Assembly: GCA_964371355.1 (NCBI GenBank) | Contig: CAYJMG010000016.1 | Coordinates: 34,890-98,889, forward strand | DNA from: JACRBR01 sp964371355 | GTDB lineage: Bacteria > Chloroflexota > Dehalococcoidia > DSTF01 > JACRBR01 | Length of the DNA: 64,000 bases | Reading direction: 5' to 3' | Shown here: positions 1 through 8,688 of the stretch, piece after piece | How the letters are laid out: every line of letters begins with the position of its first letter | How positions within the stretch are numbered: position 1 is the first letter of the stretch | Program-made: the position numbers and the translations under genes | The notes under the pieces: generated by a model | What the model saw: the letters and a program-made list of their open reading frames with translations, nothing else | Database searches by the model: none | What the model was told of the DNA's origin: nothing

Positions 1-11
1 TCGCGACCACG

Positions 12-47
12 TTGCCGCCTCGATTGCGGCCGAAGTACACTGACAAC
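12..47 (+). promoter_or_regulatory. Promoter for leaderless antitoxin transcript
   Basis: TTGCCG at 12-17 and TACACT at 36-41 are separated by 18 nt and resemble sigma-70 type -35 and -10 boxes. Only 6 nt lie between the -10 box and the ATG at 48, so transcription should begin at or next to the start codon. No Shine-Dalgarno sequence can fit. Confidence 0.55.
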
Positions 48-245
48 ATGTGGACGGCAAAGCAGGCAACGTTGGAACTGGTCAAGGAGATGCCTGACGA
101 GGTGTCAATGCGCACCATCCTCGACGAGCTGGAGTTCCTCGCACGAATTGAGCAGGGCATTGCCGAAGCCGAGCGCGGGGAAGTCGTCCCTCACGCAGAG
201 GTCATGAAAGAAATGGACCAGTGGCTCAAGTCACTTGGTCAGTAA
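48..245 (+). CDS. Antitoxin of a ParE/RelE-type toxin-antitoxin pair
   Basis: This small acidic protein of 65 residues lies immediately upstream of a ParE/RelE-like toxin gene and overlaps it by 25 bp, the usual antitoxin-toxin order. The central part, with LEFLARIEQGIAEAERGE followed by a short His/Glu helix, looks like the C-terminal toxin-binding portion of short bacterial antitoxins. I chose the ATG at 48 over an upstream TTG because a -10 box ends 6 nt before it. The antitoxin would neutralise the toxin and probably autoregulate the pair; this role is inferred from context, since the DNA-binding fold is not recognisable. Confidence 0.7.
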   Translation: MWTAKQATLELVKEMPDEVSMRTILDELEFLARIEQGIAEAERGEVVPHAEVMKEMDQWLKSLGQ

Positions 246-532
246 CTGCCCTCCAACACCTTCGCGACATCCTCGCTTATATCGCAGCCGACTCGCCGAA
301 CAGCGCGCGCGAGTTCGATCGTCAGCTGCGGCGGGCTGTTGAGCGCTTATCGCTCTTCCCCGAGTCTGGCCGCCGGGTTCCTCGCGCGAAGTCGGAGCGT
401 GCCCGCGAGATCGTGTTCAAGAACTATCGCATCGGATATGTTGCATATCCCGACGAAGTGATCATCGTGGCCGTCTGGCATGGCGCGATGGACGTTGACT
501 CTCGCTCTGGCCGGATCAAGTGGGAGTGGTAG
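221..532 (+). CDS. ParE/RelE family toxin
   Basis: The 103-residue basic protein has the RelE/ParE layout: an N-terminal pair of helices (ALQHLRDILAYIAADSPNSA, around 9-28), a middle LFPESGRRVPR segment and the C-terminal strands IVFKNYRIGYVAY and VIIVAVWHGAMD. The final W-H-G-x-MD strand is typical of ParE-type toxins. It begins with GTG and overlaps the upstream antitoxin gene, so the two are probably translationally coupled. ParE toxins poison gyrase and RelE toxins cleave mRNA; the sequence alone does not settle which applies here, although ParE is more likely because the RelE catalytic residues are not evident. Confidence 0.82.
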   Translation: MAQVTWSVTALQHLRDILAYIAADSPNSAREFDRQLRRAVERLSLFPESGRRVPRAKSERAREIVFKNYRIGYVAYPDEVIIVAVWHGAMDVDSRSGRIKWEW

Positions 533-627
533 CCTCCTCCGTCAGGATCCCCATCAGCACGTTGTCGTTCTACCGAGCGTCGCGGAACTCCGCCCATCGC
601 TAACGGCCTTCCCCTGGATCTGATGGC

Positions 628-1260
628 CTACGCCAGCACGCGCTCCAGCGCCGCGCATGCCGCTGTCACCACGTCGCCGAAGTCCGCCGACGCGTCGATC
701 ACGCACCACGCGTCGCCGTCGCCGCGCGCCAGCTCCAGGAAGCCCGCTCGCACGCGCTCGTGGAAGGCTACCGTCTCGTTGTCGAAGTGGTTGGCACCGC
801 CGTCGCCCGCGCGCCGCCGCAGCCCGACGTCCACCGGCAGGTCCAGCAGCAACGTCATGTCCGGCGCGAGCCCGCCGGTCGCGATCGCGTTCGCCCGCTC
901 GACCAGCTCGCGCCCCAGGCGTCGGCCGTAGCCCTGGTAGGCCGTCGAGGACCCAGCGAAGCGGTCGCATACCACGACGGAGCCGCGCGCCAGCGCTGGC
1001 CGGATGACCTCCGCCACGAGCTGCGCGCGCGCCGCCTCGAACAGCAGCAGCTCGGCCAGCGGGTCGCCAGCGCTGCGTTGCGCCAGCACCAGCTCGCGGA
1101 CGCGCTCACCCAGCGCCGTGCCGCCGGGCTCGCGCGTCAGCACCACCTCGTGGCCGCCGTCGACAAGCCGCTCGTGCAGTGCGTGCTGCAGCCGCGACTT
1201 GCCGGCGCCGTCGCCGCCTTCGATGACGATGAACCTGCCCCGGCCCGTGTGCGTGCTCAC
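628..1260 (-). CDS. tmk: Thymidylate kinase
   Basis: Thymidylate kinase phosphorylates dTMP to dTDP in cytoplasmic dTTP synthesis. The 210-residue protein has the P-loop GGDGAGKS at residues 15-22, the TREPGGT substrate motif near 41-47 and the DRFAGSSTAYQGYGR segment near 96-110. All are diagnostic for the family, and the length is typical. I chose the GTG at 1260 because the longer open frame upstream adds about 55 proline/arginine-rich residues unlike the family. The gene reads toward the antitoxin/toxin pair and is not clearly in an operon. Confidence 0.93.
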   Translation of the reverse strand: MSTHTGRGRFIVIEGGDGAGKSRLQHALHERLVDGGHEVVLTREPGGTALGERVRELVLAQRSAGDPLAELLLFEAARAQLVAEVIRPALARGSVVVCDRFAGSSTAYQGYGRRLGRELVERANAIATGGLAPDMTLLLDLPVDVGLRRRAGDGGANHFDNETVAFHERVRAGFLELARGDGDAWCVIDASADFGDVVTAACAALERVLA

Positions 1261-1361
1261 CCGCCAGTCATACGCCCGCGGCGTGACGCTGTCAACGTAC
1301 CTTCGCGACGGCCGGAGGCCGCCGCTTGGTGCCACCCCGGGCCGGCGGCGCAGCAACACAA

Positions 1362-1394
1362 GCGGAAGGGGCCGCTCAGCGCAGCCCCTTCCGC
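1362..1394 (-). terminator. Candidate hairpin terminator after the cohesin-like lipoprotein gene
   Basis: Perfect 11-bp arms GCGGAAGGGGC (1362-1372) and GCCCCTTCCGC (1384-1394) enclose an 11-nt loop. It lies about 45 nt past the stop of the leftward lipoprotein gene. The trailing T-tract on the minus strand is weak (CTTGTGTTG), so termination may be inefficient. Confidence 0.5.
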
Positions 1395-1439
1395 AATCAT
1401 CCAAGCATGTGTTGGTGCCGCGCACCCGATTGCGGCGTG

Positions 1440-2531
1440 CTACTCCACGGTCAGCGTCGCGCTGTTACAGGAGATAGGGGCAACATCGGCGCTGTCGTCA
1501 CAGTCACCGATTTGCGTTGCGTTCGCGTCAAAGAAGTCTGTGTCCCCAGGGTAGAACGAAAGGTCGACGTCGCCCGAGGCCACAGCCTGAAACTGGACAG
1601 TGGCCAACACGATTTCACCCGACGAATAGTTAGTCACGCCGTCAGCGAAGCACGATATCATCGCCTGGCCGGTTTCGGGATCGCCGTCCCCAGTGAAGCT
1701 GCCGGGATCGTCAGCATCGCCTTGGGGAGCTGGCAGCAGGCAGTTCCAGCCGCCTGGGCCTGAGCCCAAGGACCCTTCATTCAAGTCAGGATTCCGGGAC
1801 AGGCTCGATCCGTTGATGATGGTTGGCGCGACGATCTTGGCATAGTCGTACGCAATCTGTGCGTTGAACGCTGCGATCCCTCCATTCCCGATACCGCCGT
1901 CGTACGACGGAATCCCTGTGAGAACTAGCCCGACGCGTATAACGTCTCCAACCTTGATGGTTCTCGTGGTTTGGATGCCGGGTTCACTCGCGTTGAGATC
2001 CAGGATCGCCTGCATGCCTGATATTCCGGAATTCGTTGCGGCTATGGTTGATGGATCTATCGTCGCCCCAGCAGGTGGTTCCGGGAGATCATTCAACACT
2101 TCCGGCTCAGCATCCAAGTTCCCGCCGGTGATGTCTTCGGTGAGTTCGCTGTCTTCTCCGAGAGTATTTCGCTCGGACGCGTTCGGCGTAACCGGCACGT
2201 CGCTCGCCACGGGCGTGTTGCCGCTGCCCTCGATCGTCTCCACCGGCCGGGGTGTGCCCTCCGCTCCCGGTGTGCCGCCGGTGGCTCCGGCGGTGCCGCC
2301 GGCCTCGGGGGTGCCGCTCGCGCTCGTGCCGTCGGCGCCCGGCGTGCCGCTTGTGGCGGTGCCCGTCTTTCCGGGCGTGCCGGCCTTCGACGTCGCCGCC
2401 GAAGTCTTCGACGTCCCGGTGCCGGTCGCCGTCTTGTCGCCGTCGTCCCCGTCGCCGTCCCCGCCGCACGCTGCCAGCGCCACCGCACCCACGAACAGGC
2501 CCGCCATCAGCGCTACTGCCCATCGTCTCAC
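1440..2531 (-). CDS. Cohesin-like surface lipoprotein with low-complexity stalk
   Basis: The 363-residue protein starts with a lipoprotein signal peptide ending in the lipobox LAAC (Cys22). It is followed by an acidic Gly/Asp run and a roughly 90-residue Thr/Gly/Ser/Pro-rich linker with repeated SGTPGA-like units. The C-terminal half (about 190-363) contains the pattern VGDVIRVGLVLTG, then GIAAFNAQIAYDYAKIVAP, and ends with a beta-strand pair SADVAPISCNSATLTVE, which resembles a cohesin-type beta-sandwich. It is probably anchored outside the membrane. Function is unknown; cohesin folds in non-cellulolytic bacteria are generic adhesion or scaffold modules. A GGAGGT ribosome site precedes the ATG. 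Confidence 0.7.
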   Translation of the reverse strand: MRRWAVALMAGLFVGAVALAACGGDGDGDDGDKTATGTGTSKTSAATSKAGTPGKTGTATSGTPGADGTSASGTPEAGGTAGATGGTPGAEGTPRPVETIEGSGNTPVASDVPVTPNASERNTLGEDSELTEDITGGNLDAEPEVLNDLPEPPAGATIDPSTIAATNSGISGMQAILDLNASEPGIQTTRTIKVGDVIRVGLVLTGIPSYDGGIGNGGIAAFNAQIAYDYAKIVAPTIINGSSLSRNPDLNEGSLGSGPGGWNCLLPAPQGDADDPGSFTGDGDPETGQAMISCFADGVTNYSSGEIVLATVQFQAVASGDVDLSFYPGDTDFFDANATQIGDCDDSADVAPISCNSATLTVE

Positions 2532-2827
2532 GTTCGCTACCTCCAGTGATTCCTCCGCGCCGCAGGCGGCTATCCTTGCCGCGCCGGGCGCCCTCCAAAC
2601 CCGCGGCGGTGGCGTACTCTGGCAGGGCGCCGCGAGATTCGTATCATACTGGATCGCACCCCTCTCCGCGCTAGCGGCTCGTGTCCAGAAACCGCCCTCC
2701 GTAAACGTTCCGCAACATCCTCACGCCCCTCCGGCCATCTGCTATACTCTGCCGGTTCGCGCCGCTCCGGCGCGGATACTGCTTCGAGAGGAGCGGCCGG
2801 CCGCCACGGCGGAGTCGGCCGAATTTT
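2532..2827. other. Intergenic region between the divergent lipoprotein gene and purA
   Basis: No gene is apparent in these 296 bp. A TATACT hexamer at 2743-2748 could be the -10 of the purA promoter, but I find no good -35 at the right distance. There is no REP or heptamer array here. Confidence 0.4.
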
Positions 2828-4144
2828 ATGCCTGCGGTAGTGGTCATCGGCGGCCAGTGGGGTGATGAGGGCAAGGGCCGCATCATCGACCTCGTCGCAC
2901 AGGGCGCGTCCATCGTCGCCCGCTACTCGGCGGGGAACAACGCCGGTCACACCGTCATCAACGACATGGGCGAGTTCAAGCTGAACGTCGTGCCGGCCGG
3001 CATCTTCTATCGCGAGAAGACGTGCATCGTCGGCAACGGCGTCGCCGTCGACCCGGCCATCCTGCTGAACGAGATCGAGACGCTGTCCTCGCGCGGGGTC
3101 AGCGTCGAGCACCTATTCATCAGCGACCGCTGTCACATCATCATGCCGTGGCACCCGCTCATCGACCTCGCCGACGAGAAGCTGCGCGGGAAGGCGGCCA
3201 TCGGCACCACCGGCCGTGGCGTCGGGCCGTGCTTCACGGACAAGGTTGCCCGCATCGGTGTCCGCATGGGGGACCTCATCGACCCCGAGGCGTTCCACGC
3301 CCGGCTCGAGTTCATCCTGCCCTACAAGAACAAGGTGCTCACCCAGCTCTACGGGCTCGACCCCCTCGACTTCGGCACCGTCTACCGCGAGTACGGTGAG
3401 CTGGGCGCGCGGTTGGCGCCGTTCGTGCGCGACACGTCGATCATTGTGCACGACGCGCTGGAGCGCGGCGACACCATCCTGCTCGAAGGCGCGCAGGGCT
3501 GCCTGCTGGACCTGGACGCAGGGACGTACGAGTACGTGACGTCGTCGGTGCCGTCATCGTCGGCGGGCGGGGCGGGTATCGGCATTGGCATCGGGCCGAC
3601 CGTGATCCAGCAGGTCGTGGGCATCTACAAGGCGTACATGACGCGCGTGGGCAACGGCCCGATGCCCACCGAGCTGCTGGACGAGACGGGCAAGATCCTG
3701 CAGGTGGAGGGCCCGCGTCCGGAGATCGGCACGACAACCGGCCGCAAGCGCCGCACGGGCTGGTTCGACGCCGTCGCGTCGCGATACAGCGCCCTCGTCA
3801 ACGGCGTGACCAGCGGCGTGCTGACGCGCCTCGACGTGCTGGACAACTTCCCCTCGATCAAGATCTGCACATCGTACGAGACCGAGGACGGCCGGACGCT
3901 GCAGTCGATGCCGGCGAGTTCCGTCGTGCTCTCGCAGGTGAAGCCGGTATATGAGGAAGTGGAAGGCTGGCGCGCGCCGACGGCGGGCTGCCGCTCGTGG
4001 GAGGAGCTGCCGGACAAGGCGAAGGCGTACATTCGCCGCATCGAGCAGCTCCTGGGGATCCCCATCGACATCGTGTCCGTGGGCCCGGAGCGCGGGCAGG
4101 CGATCATCGTCCACGACGTGCTGAAGGTGAAGCCGCGACCGTAG
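2828..4144 (+). CDS. purA: Adenylosuccinate synthetase
   Basis: PurA joins IMP and aspartate with GTP hydrolysis, the first committed step from IMP to AMP. The 438-residue protein carries the N-terminal GTP loop GGQWGDEGKGR (8-18) with catalytic Asp13, NNAGHT with His41, and the IMP-binding segment GTTGRGVGP. The C-terminal TTTGRKRRTGWFD motif binds GTP and aspartate. Length and motif positions match the bacterial enzyme, so it is expected to be functional. It stands alone with a divergent neighbour upstream. Confidence 0.97.
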   Translation: MPAVVVIGGQWGDEGKGRIIDLVAQGASIVARYSAGNNAGHTVINDMGEFKLNVVPAGIFYREKTCIVGNGVAVDPAILLNEIETLSSRGVSVEHLFISDRCHIIMPWHPLIDLADEKLRGKAAIGTTGRGVGPCFTDKVARIGVRMGDLIDPEAFHARLEFILPYKNKVLTQLYGLDPLDFGTVYREYGELGARLAPFVRDTSIIVHDALERGDTILLEGAQGCLLDLDAGTYEYVTSSVPSSSAGGAGIGIGIGPTVIQQVVGIYKAYMTRVGNGPMPTELLDETGKILQVEGPRPEIGTTTGRKRRTGWFDAVASRYSALVNGVTSGVLTRLDVLDNFPSIKICTSYETEDGRTLQSMPASSVVLSQVKPVYEEVEGWRAPTAGCRSWEELPDKAKAYIRRIEQLLGIPIDIVSVGPERGQAIIVHDVLKVKPRP

Positions 4145-4173
4145 GCTCGGCGGGCCCGGTTGCTTGATCGCGG

Positions 4174-4185
4174 TACACTGCTCCC
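4174..4185 (+). promoter_or_regulatory. -10 element for a leaderless transcript
   Basis: TACACT at 4174-4179 ends 6 nt before the ATG at 4186. This is the same spacing as at the first antitoxin gene. No recognisable -35 was found. Confidence 0.4.
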
Positions 4186-4482
4186 ATGGGCACGATGACA
4201 CGCGAGCAGTTCATCGAAGAGTTCGGCGCTACTCCCGAGCAGGTCGCTATGGAGATGGAGGAGTTCCGCCGGTCCACGGCATACTTCGCCGAACATGAGG
4301 CGGACCTGAGGCGGAGATATGACGACATGTGGATCGCGATTCATGCCGGAGGGCTGGTCGCTTCTGCCGCGACGCAAGACGAGCTACTCCGTGAGTTGGC
4401 ATCCGGTGGTGTTCCGTCTAATCATTCCCTAATCAAGTACCTCTCCTCGGAAGAACCCACCCTCATACTCCTGTGCCGCTGA
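4186..4482 (+). CDS. DUF5678-like small protein (copy 1)
   Basis: This 98-residue protein of unknown function has a segment near 38-72 (EHEADLRRRYDDMWIAIHAGG and following LVAS) that matches the DUF5678 pattern: an aromatic/charged helix, then W/V-x-A-I and a helix ELLRELASGG. It shares this arrangement with the protein at 9175-9483. Its 3' end overlaps the retropepsin-like gene by 10 bp, so the two are probably co-translated. It looks cytoplasmic, with no signal or membrane segment. The family name is recalled from the pattern and not confirmed by a search. Confidence 0.65.
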   Translation: MGTMTREQFIEEFGATPEQVAMEMEEFRRSTAYFAEHEADLRRRYDDMWIAIHAGGLVASAATQDELLRELASGGVPSNHSLIKYLSSEEPTLILLCR

Positions 4483-4901
4483 TCGGCTGGTACGACTCCG
4501 GGAGACCGTTCGTCGACGCGCGGATCGTCCTCCGACGCCTGGGCATCGAGGGGACCGTCTCCCTGTTTGTCGACACGGGAGCCGACAGGACGATATTGCA
4601 GCCATCAGACGCGCGTCACTTGCGGATCGACCTTGCCCGCCTAACAGGTTCAGCCCGCATGTTCGGCCTCGGCGGTGTCGTTACGCAGTTCGTCGAGCCC
4701 GCTTCGCTCGTGTTCCAGACGGTGGACAACATCTTCGTATACCGGCTGGATCTGGTGATCGCTCGTCCAATGGATGGTCCTCAGCTTCCTTCCCTGCTCG
4801 GGCGCGATATCCTCAACCGCTGGCACATGACTTACCGTCCGTTCGACAATCGTCTCGAGTTCGATGTAGCCACGGCCGACGCGACCTTCGATCTGGCCTG
4901 A
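4473..4901 (+). CDS. Retropepsin-like aspartic protease (copy 1)
   Basis: The 142-residue protein has the single-domain retropepsin layout: SLFVDTGADRTILQ around residues 30-43 with the catalytic D-T-G triad, a flap-like region GLGGVVTQFVEPA, and the C-terminal LPSLLGRDILNRW helix that retropepsins use as I/L-G-R-D. Such folds act as dimers. It begins with GTG inside the 3' end of the DUF5678-like gene. A paralogous pair lies 5 kb downstream. The substrate is unknown, and no signal peptide is evident, so a cytoplasmic role is likely. Confidence 0.72.
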   Translation: MPLIGWYDSGRPFVDARIVLRRLGIEGTVSLFVDTGADRTILQPSDARHLRIDLARLTGSARMFGLGGVVTQFVEPASLVFQTVDNIFVYRLDLVIARPMDGPQLPSLLGRDILNRWHMTYRPFDNRLEFDVATADATFDLA

Positions 4902-4916
4902 TCGGGAGTAACGCTC

Positions 4917-5591
4917 ATGCCCGAATTCATCATCGTTGACGGCCCCGCAGAGGGCGTCGCGACCATCACGCTGAACCGGCCGGAGAAGAAGAACGCGCTC
5001 TCGATCGCCCTGCGTGACGAGATCAGCGATGCGCTGTCGGCGCTCGCCGATGACCCCGCGCTGAAATGCCTGGTCGTCACGGGGGCCGGCGACGCCTTCT
5101 GTGCCGGCTTCGACCTGAAGGAGTTCGAGCGGGTCCGCGAGCCCGGCTTCGGCGATAAGCTGTGGGCCTCCAGCGATCGCTACCACCGCGCATGCCTGGC
5201 CTTCCCGCTGCCGACGATCGCAGCCGTCAACGGCCCGGCGCTCGCCGGGGGCTTCGACCTCGCCGTCATGTGCGACATCCGCATCGCGTCCGAACGGGCG
5301 CGCTTCGGCCATCCCGAGATCACCTTCGGCGACGTCGTGTACGGCCCCCTGCACGACCTGGCCGGCGCGGCGGTCGCCCGCGACCTCTGCTTCACCGGCC
5401 GCATCATCGACTCTACCGAGGCGCTCGCGGTTCGACTGGTGTCGCGCGTGGTGGCGCCCGACCGGCTGCTGGAGGAAGCCGGCGCAGCCGCGGCCCAGGT
5501 CGCCCGCGCGCCGCGTGACGTGCTCGTGCGCACGAAGGCCAAGGCAGCGCGCCGTGCCGCCGTCCTCCAGGAGCGCACACTCGACCTGTAA
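4917..5591 (+). CDS. Enoyl-CoA hydratase/isomerase family protein
   Basis: This crotonase-fold protein of 224 residues is somewhat shorter than the usual 255-260, apparently at the C-terminus. The N-terminal strand ITLNRPEKKNALS, the oxyanion-hole segment FCAGFDLKEF (about 62-71) and the second oxyanion segment NGPALAGGFDLAVMCD (about 104-119) are clear. Crotonases act on acyl-CoA thioesters; whether this member is a hydratase, isomerase or hydrolase cannot be told. The canonical catalytic Glu pair is not plainly conserved after FGHPEITFGD, where GPLHD replaces the usual P-x-x-G-G. It starts 15 nt after the protease-like gene. Confidence 0.85.
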   Translation: MPEFIIVDGPAEGVATITLNRPEKKNALSIALRDEISDALSALADDPALKCLVVTGAGDAFCAGFDLKEFERVREPGFGDKLWASSDRYHRACLAFPLPTIAAVNGPALAGGFDLAVMCDIRIASERARFGHPEITFGDVVYGPLHDLAGAAVARDLCFTGRIIDSTEALAVRLVSRVVAPDRLLEEAGAAAAQVARAPRDVLVRTKAKAARRAAVLQERTLDL

Positions 5592-5755
5592 CGTGCGTTC
5601 GGCGCCGGGCACTCATATGTCGCGCCGCATTGACATCGCCGGGTAGCGCTGGATTCACGCAGATTCGTTTGGCTGCCGCTCTCAGGCCCTGCTACCCTGT
5701 CGCTGTACATTTTCTTCCGCTCTGAACCGAATCTCCGCGGGGCCGTACCACCTCC

Positions 5756-6358
5756 ATGACCATCGAAGAGATCCGCCAGCCCACCAGACTCGCGTCCCTC
5801 CCGGACCTCGAGCGCATCGAGCACGCGATCCGGGAGATCATCGCGGCCGTGGGGGAGGATCCGGGCCGGGAGGGTCTGGCCGACACACCGGCCCGCGTCG
5901 CCCGCATGTACGCCGAGCTATTCGAGGGCCTGCGGATCGACCCGACGGAGCACCTGCGGGTCGGCTTCGAAGCCGGCCACGACGAGATGGTCATACTCCG
6001 CGACATCCCCTTCTACAGCGTCTGTGAGCATCACTTCATGCCCTTCCATGGCACCGCCGCCGTCGGCTACATCCCCGATGGCCGTGTCGTCGGCGTTAGC
6101 AAGCTCGCCCGCCTGGTCGAGGGCTACGCCCGGCGCCCGCAGCTCCAGGAGCGTCTCACGTCGCAGGTCGCCGACGCGCTCATGGACACCCTCCGTCCGG
6201 ACGGCGTGGCCGTCGTCATCGAGGCCGAGCACCTCTGCATGACGCAGCGCGGCATCAAGAAACCCGGATCCCGCATGGTCACGTCGGCCACCCGCGGCCT
6301 CTTCCGCAAGAATGAGGTCACGCGCGCGGAGTTCCTCTCGCTGGTGCGTGGCTCGTGA
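5756..6358 (+). CDS. folE: GTP cyclohydrolase I
   Basis: FolE converts GTP to 7,8-dihydroneopterin triphosphate at the start of tetrahydrofolate synthesis. The 200-residue protein has the zinc site CEHHFMPF (Cys90, His93) and the second cysteine in EHLCMTQRG (Cys161). GVSKLARLVEGYARRPQLQERLT and the C-terminal VTSATRGLF are also present, all family hallmarks. The stop overlaps the GTG of the following acyltransferase-like gene, so the two are coupled. No other folate gene is adjacent. Confidence 0.96.
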   Translation: MTIEEIRQPTRLASLPDLERIEHAIREIIAAVGEDPGREGLADTPARVARMYAELFEGLRIDPTEHLRVGFEAGHDEMVILRDIPFYSVCEHHFMPFHGTAAVGYIPDGRVVGVSKLARLVEGYARRPQLQERLTSQVADALMDTLRPDGVAVVIEAEHLCMTQRGIKKPGSRMVTSATRGLFRKNEVTRAEFLSLVRGS

Positions 6359-7344
6359 CCGATCACCTCACTCTTCACGACGAGGCCCTGGACCGCGTCT
6401 TGGCCGAATGGGGCGGCCTGCTGCAGCAGTGCGGCGAGCAGGTGCCCTTCGTCACGCCCGCCTGGCAGCAGGTCTGGCTGCGCCACTTCCAGGGTGAGCG
6501 GCGCCTGCGCATCCTCACGCTGCGCGACGGCGAGCGGCTGGTCGCTGTCGTCCCGCTGCTTTGTGACGACGGCGCGGCCGAGTTCGTTGGTCACCACAGC
6601 ATCTGCGACTACATGGACGCCGTCATCACGCCGGGGTTCGAGCGCGCCGCGCTGACGTCGCTGCTGGCGGGGCTGGCCGCCGAGGGCACGTCGCGGCTCG
6701 AGCTGCGCGGTCTGCGCGAGGACTCGCCCACGCTCCCGGCGTTGCTCGAGGTCGCGTCCGCTGCCGGATACACGCTGACGAAGGAAGAGGAGGCACTCTC
6801 GCCGAAGGTGGAGTTGCCTGGCACGTGGGATGAGTACCTGGGCACGCTCTCGAAGAAGGACCGTCACGAGATGCGGCGCAAGATGCGCCGCCTCGACTCC
6901 GCGGGTGACATCCAGATGCGCATGGTCACCACCGCCGACGAGGCGGCGCCGCTGCTCGACACGCTGTTTCACCTGATGCGCATCAGCAACCATCACAAGG
7001 AGGAGTTCCTCGACCGTCCGGGCATGCAGGAGTTCTTCCGCGACATGACGGCGACCATGGCGGACGCCGGCATGCTGCGCATCTACGCTCTGACGCTGGA
7101 CGGCGTGCCCGTGGCCATGGTCCACAACCTTGACGTGGGCGGCACCTTGTACATGTACAATTCCGGCTACGACCCCGCTTACTCGCACTACGCCGTCGGG
7201 CTGATGTCGAAGGCCCTGCTCGTCCGCGACGCCATAGAGTCCGGACGCGTCCGGGTCGACTTCATGCGCGGCGACGAGAGCTACAAGTACGACCTCGGTG
7301 GCAAGGATCGTCACGTCCTCCGCCTCGTGCTGGAGAAGAAGTAG
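6355..7344 (+). CDS. FemAB/CelD-like GNAT-fold acyltransferase
   Basis: This 329-residue protein resembles the CelD/BioF2-like acetyltransferase (Acetyltransf_6) group. An N-terminal GNAT half contains LRILTLRDGERLVAVVPLL. A charged turn, LSKKDRHEMRRKMRRL near 163-178, is typical of the family, and the second GNAT half contains GVPVAMVHNLDVGGTLYMYNSGYDP and ends in RVDFMRGDESYKYDLGG. Relatives act in cell-envelope or polysaccharide synthesis; the acceptor here is unknown. The GTG start overlaps the folE stop (GTGA). A glycosyltransferase gene follows in the same direction, consistent with envelope function. Confidence 0.75.
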   Translation: MTDHLTLHDEALDRVLAEWGGLLQQCGEQVPFVTPAWQQVWLRHFQGERRLRILTLRDGERLVAVVPLLCDDGAAEFVGHHSICDYMDAVITPGFERAALTSLLAGLAAEGTSRLELRGLREDSPTLPALLEVASAAGYTLTKEEEALSPKVELPGTWDEYLGTLSKKDRHEMRRKMRRLDSAGDIQMRMVTTADEAAPLLDTLFHLMRISNHHKEEFLDRPGMQEFFRDMTATMADAGMLRIYALTLDGVPVAMVHNLDVGGTLYMYNSGYDPAYSHYAVGLMSKALLVRDAIESGRVRVDFMRGDESYKYDLGGKDRHVLRLVLEKK

Positions 7345-7363
7345 GAAGAAGCAATCGCGGCCC

Positions 7364-7390
7364 GTAGGGACAGGTCCGTAGACCTGTCCT
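7364..7390. repeat. REP-like palindrome, family C
   Basis: GTAG is followed by GGACAGGTC (7368-7376), a CGTA loop and GACCTGTCC (7381-7389). The same palindrome with a TTCA loop recurs at 63585-63606. It sits in the 66-bp gap before the GT4 gene. Confidence 0.7.
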
Positions 7391-7410
7391 CCGGCACTCT
7401 GAAGGCGGCC

Positions 7411-8688
7411 ATGACCTCGACCTACGAACCCCCAGCGCAGCATCCCGGGATCCCGGCCCGCAGACCGCGGATGGCCGTGCTCACCGTGCACACCTCACCG
7501 CTGGCCGAGATCGGCGGCGGATCGGCTGGCGGCATGAACATCTACGTGCGCGAGCTGTGCCAGGCGCTGGGTGCGCGCGGCTACACGCTCGACGTGTTCA
7601 CTCGCCGCGCCTCGCCTGCGACGCCCGAGGTGCAGCCCTTCGGCCCCAACGTCCGCGTCGTCACCATCGACGCGGGCCCGCCAAGCGTCATCCGCAAGGA
7701 CGCGATCGCTGCCAGCCTCGACGAGTTCGAGACGAACGTACTTGCCTTCATCGCGCGCGAGGGCCTCGACTACGACATGGTCTCCAGCCACTACTGGATG
7801 TCCGGCGTGGTCGGCCTGCGCCTTGCCGAGCGTTGGCATGTCCCCCATGTCGCCATGTTCCACACGCTGGGCGAAGTGAAGAACCGCGCCCGCACCACCG
7901 AGCACGAGCCGCCCGTGCGCATCAACGCAGAGCGCAACATCGCGACCGGCGCCGATGCCATCGTCGTCGCGTCCGACCACGAGAAGCACCTACTCACGGC
8001 CCTTTACGGCGCCGACCCAGCGAAGATCGCTGTTGTCCCCTGTGGTGTCGACCTCGACCTCTTCACGCCCATCGAAAAGGAGGTCGCCCGCTACCGCCTG
8101 GGCCTGAAGGAAGGCGAACGCATCATCCTCTTCGTCGGCCGCATCGAGCCGCTGAAGGGTATCGACATCCTCATCGGGGCCGCCGCCCAGCTCCACGACG
8201 ACGAGAACTTCCGCGTGCTCATCGTCGGCGGCGACGCCGGCGCACTCGACCAGATCGACGAGCTGCGCGCACTCGCCGAAGGCCTCGGCGTCGACCACCA
8301 CATCTCCTTCGTGGGCGCCGTCGACCACGGCGAGCTACCGCTGTATTACAACGCTGCCGACGTCTGCGTCGTCCCCTCGTTCTACGAAAGCTTCGGCCTC
8401 GTCGCCATCGAATCGATGGCCTGCGGTACGCCCGTGGTGGCCTCGCGGGTCGGCGGCCTCGCCAGCACCATCCTCGATGGCGAGACCGGCTACCTCATCT
8501 CCTGGCGCTGTCCAGAGCCCTTCGCCGAGCGGCTCGAGCTGCTCCTGGACAACGACGAGCTGCGCGCCTCCTTCGGCCGGTCAGCCCGGGAAGCCGTCGA
8601 ACGCTACCGCTGGGTGAACGTCGCAAGTGCCGTATCGGCCCTTTATCAGTCCCTCCTGGCAGCGAAATCACCGGCCGGGGCCGATTGA
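7411..8688 (+). CDS. GT4 glycosyltransferase, MshA/sucrose-phosphate-synthase-like
   Basis: The 425-residue retaining glycosyltransferase has the GT-B fold. The N-terminal GGGSAGGMNIYVRELCQAL (about 31-49) is typical of MshA and sucrose-phosphate synthase relatives. The donor-binding half has FVGRIEPLKGIDILI near 244-258 and the ESFGLVAIESMACGTPVVAS motif near 327-346. MshA proteins transfer GlcNAc to inositol phosphate in mycothiol synthesis; no other mycothiol genes are in the window, so the acceptor stays open. A REP-like palindrome lies just upstream. Confidence 0.85.
   Translation: MTSTYEPPAQHPGIPARRPRMAVLTVHTSPLAEIGGGSAGGMNIYVRELCQALGARGYTLDVFTRRASPATPEVQPFGPNVRVVTIDAGPPSVIRKDAIAASLDEFETNVLAFIAREGLDYDMVSSHYWMSGVVGLRLAERWHVPHVAMFHTLGEVKNRARTTEHEPPVRINAERNIATGADAIVVASDHEKHLLTALYGADPAKIAVVPCGVDLDLFTPIEKEVARYRLGLKEGERIILFVGRIEPLKGIDILIGAAAQLHDDENFRVLIVGGDAGALDQIDELRALAEGLGVDHHISFVGAVDHGELPLYYNAADVCVVPSFYESFGLVAIESMACGTPVVASRVGGLASTILDGETGYLISWRCPEPFAERLELLLDNDELRASFGRSAREAVERYRWVNVASAVSALYQSLLAAKSPAGAD

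Noticed and set aside
554..1554. Several long open frames on both strands overlapping tmk
   Set aside because: GC-rich sequence opens shadow frames. Only the tmk frame has family motifs; the others are Arg/Pro/Ala-rich without domain features.
4473..4901. Retropepsin-like gene considered as a retroelement remnant
   Set aside because: No reverse transcriptase, integrase or repeats; a second complete pair exists, so it is a cellular gene family.
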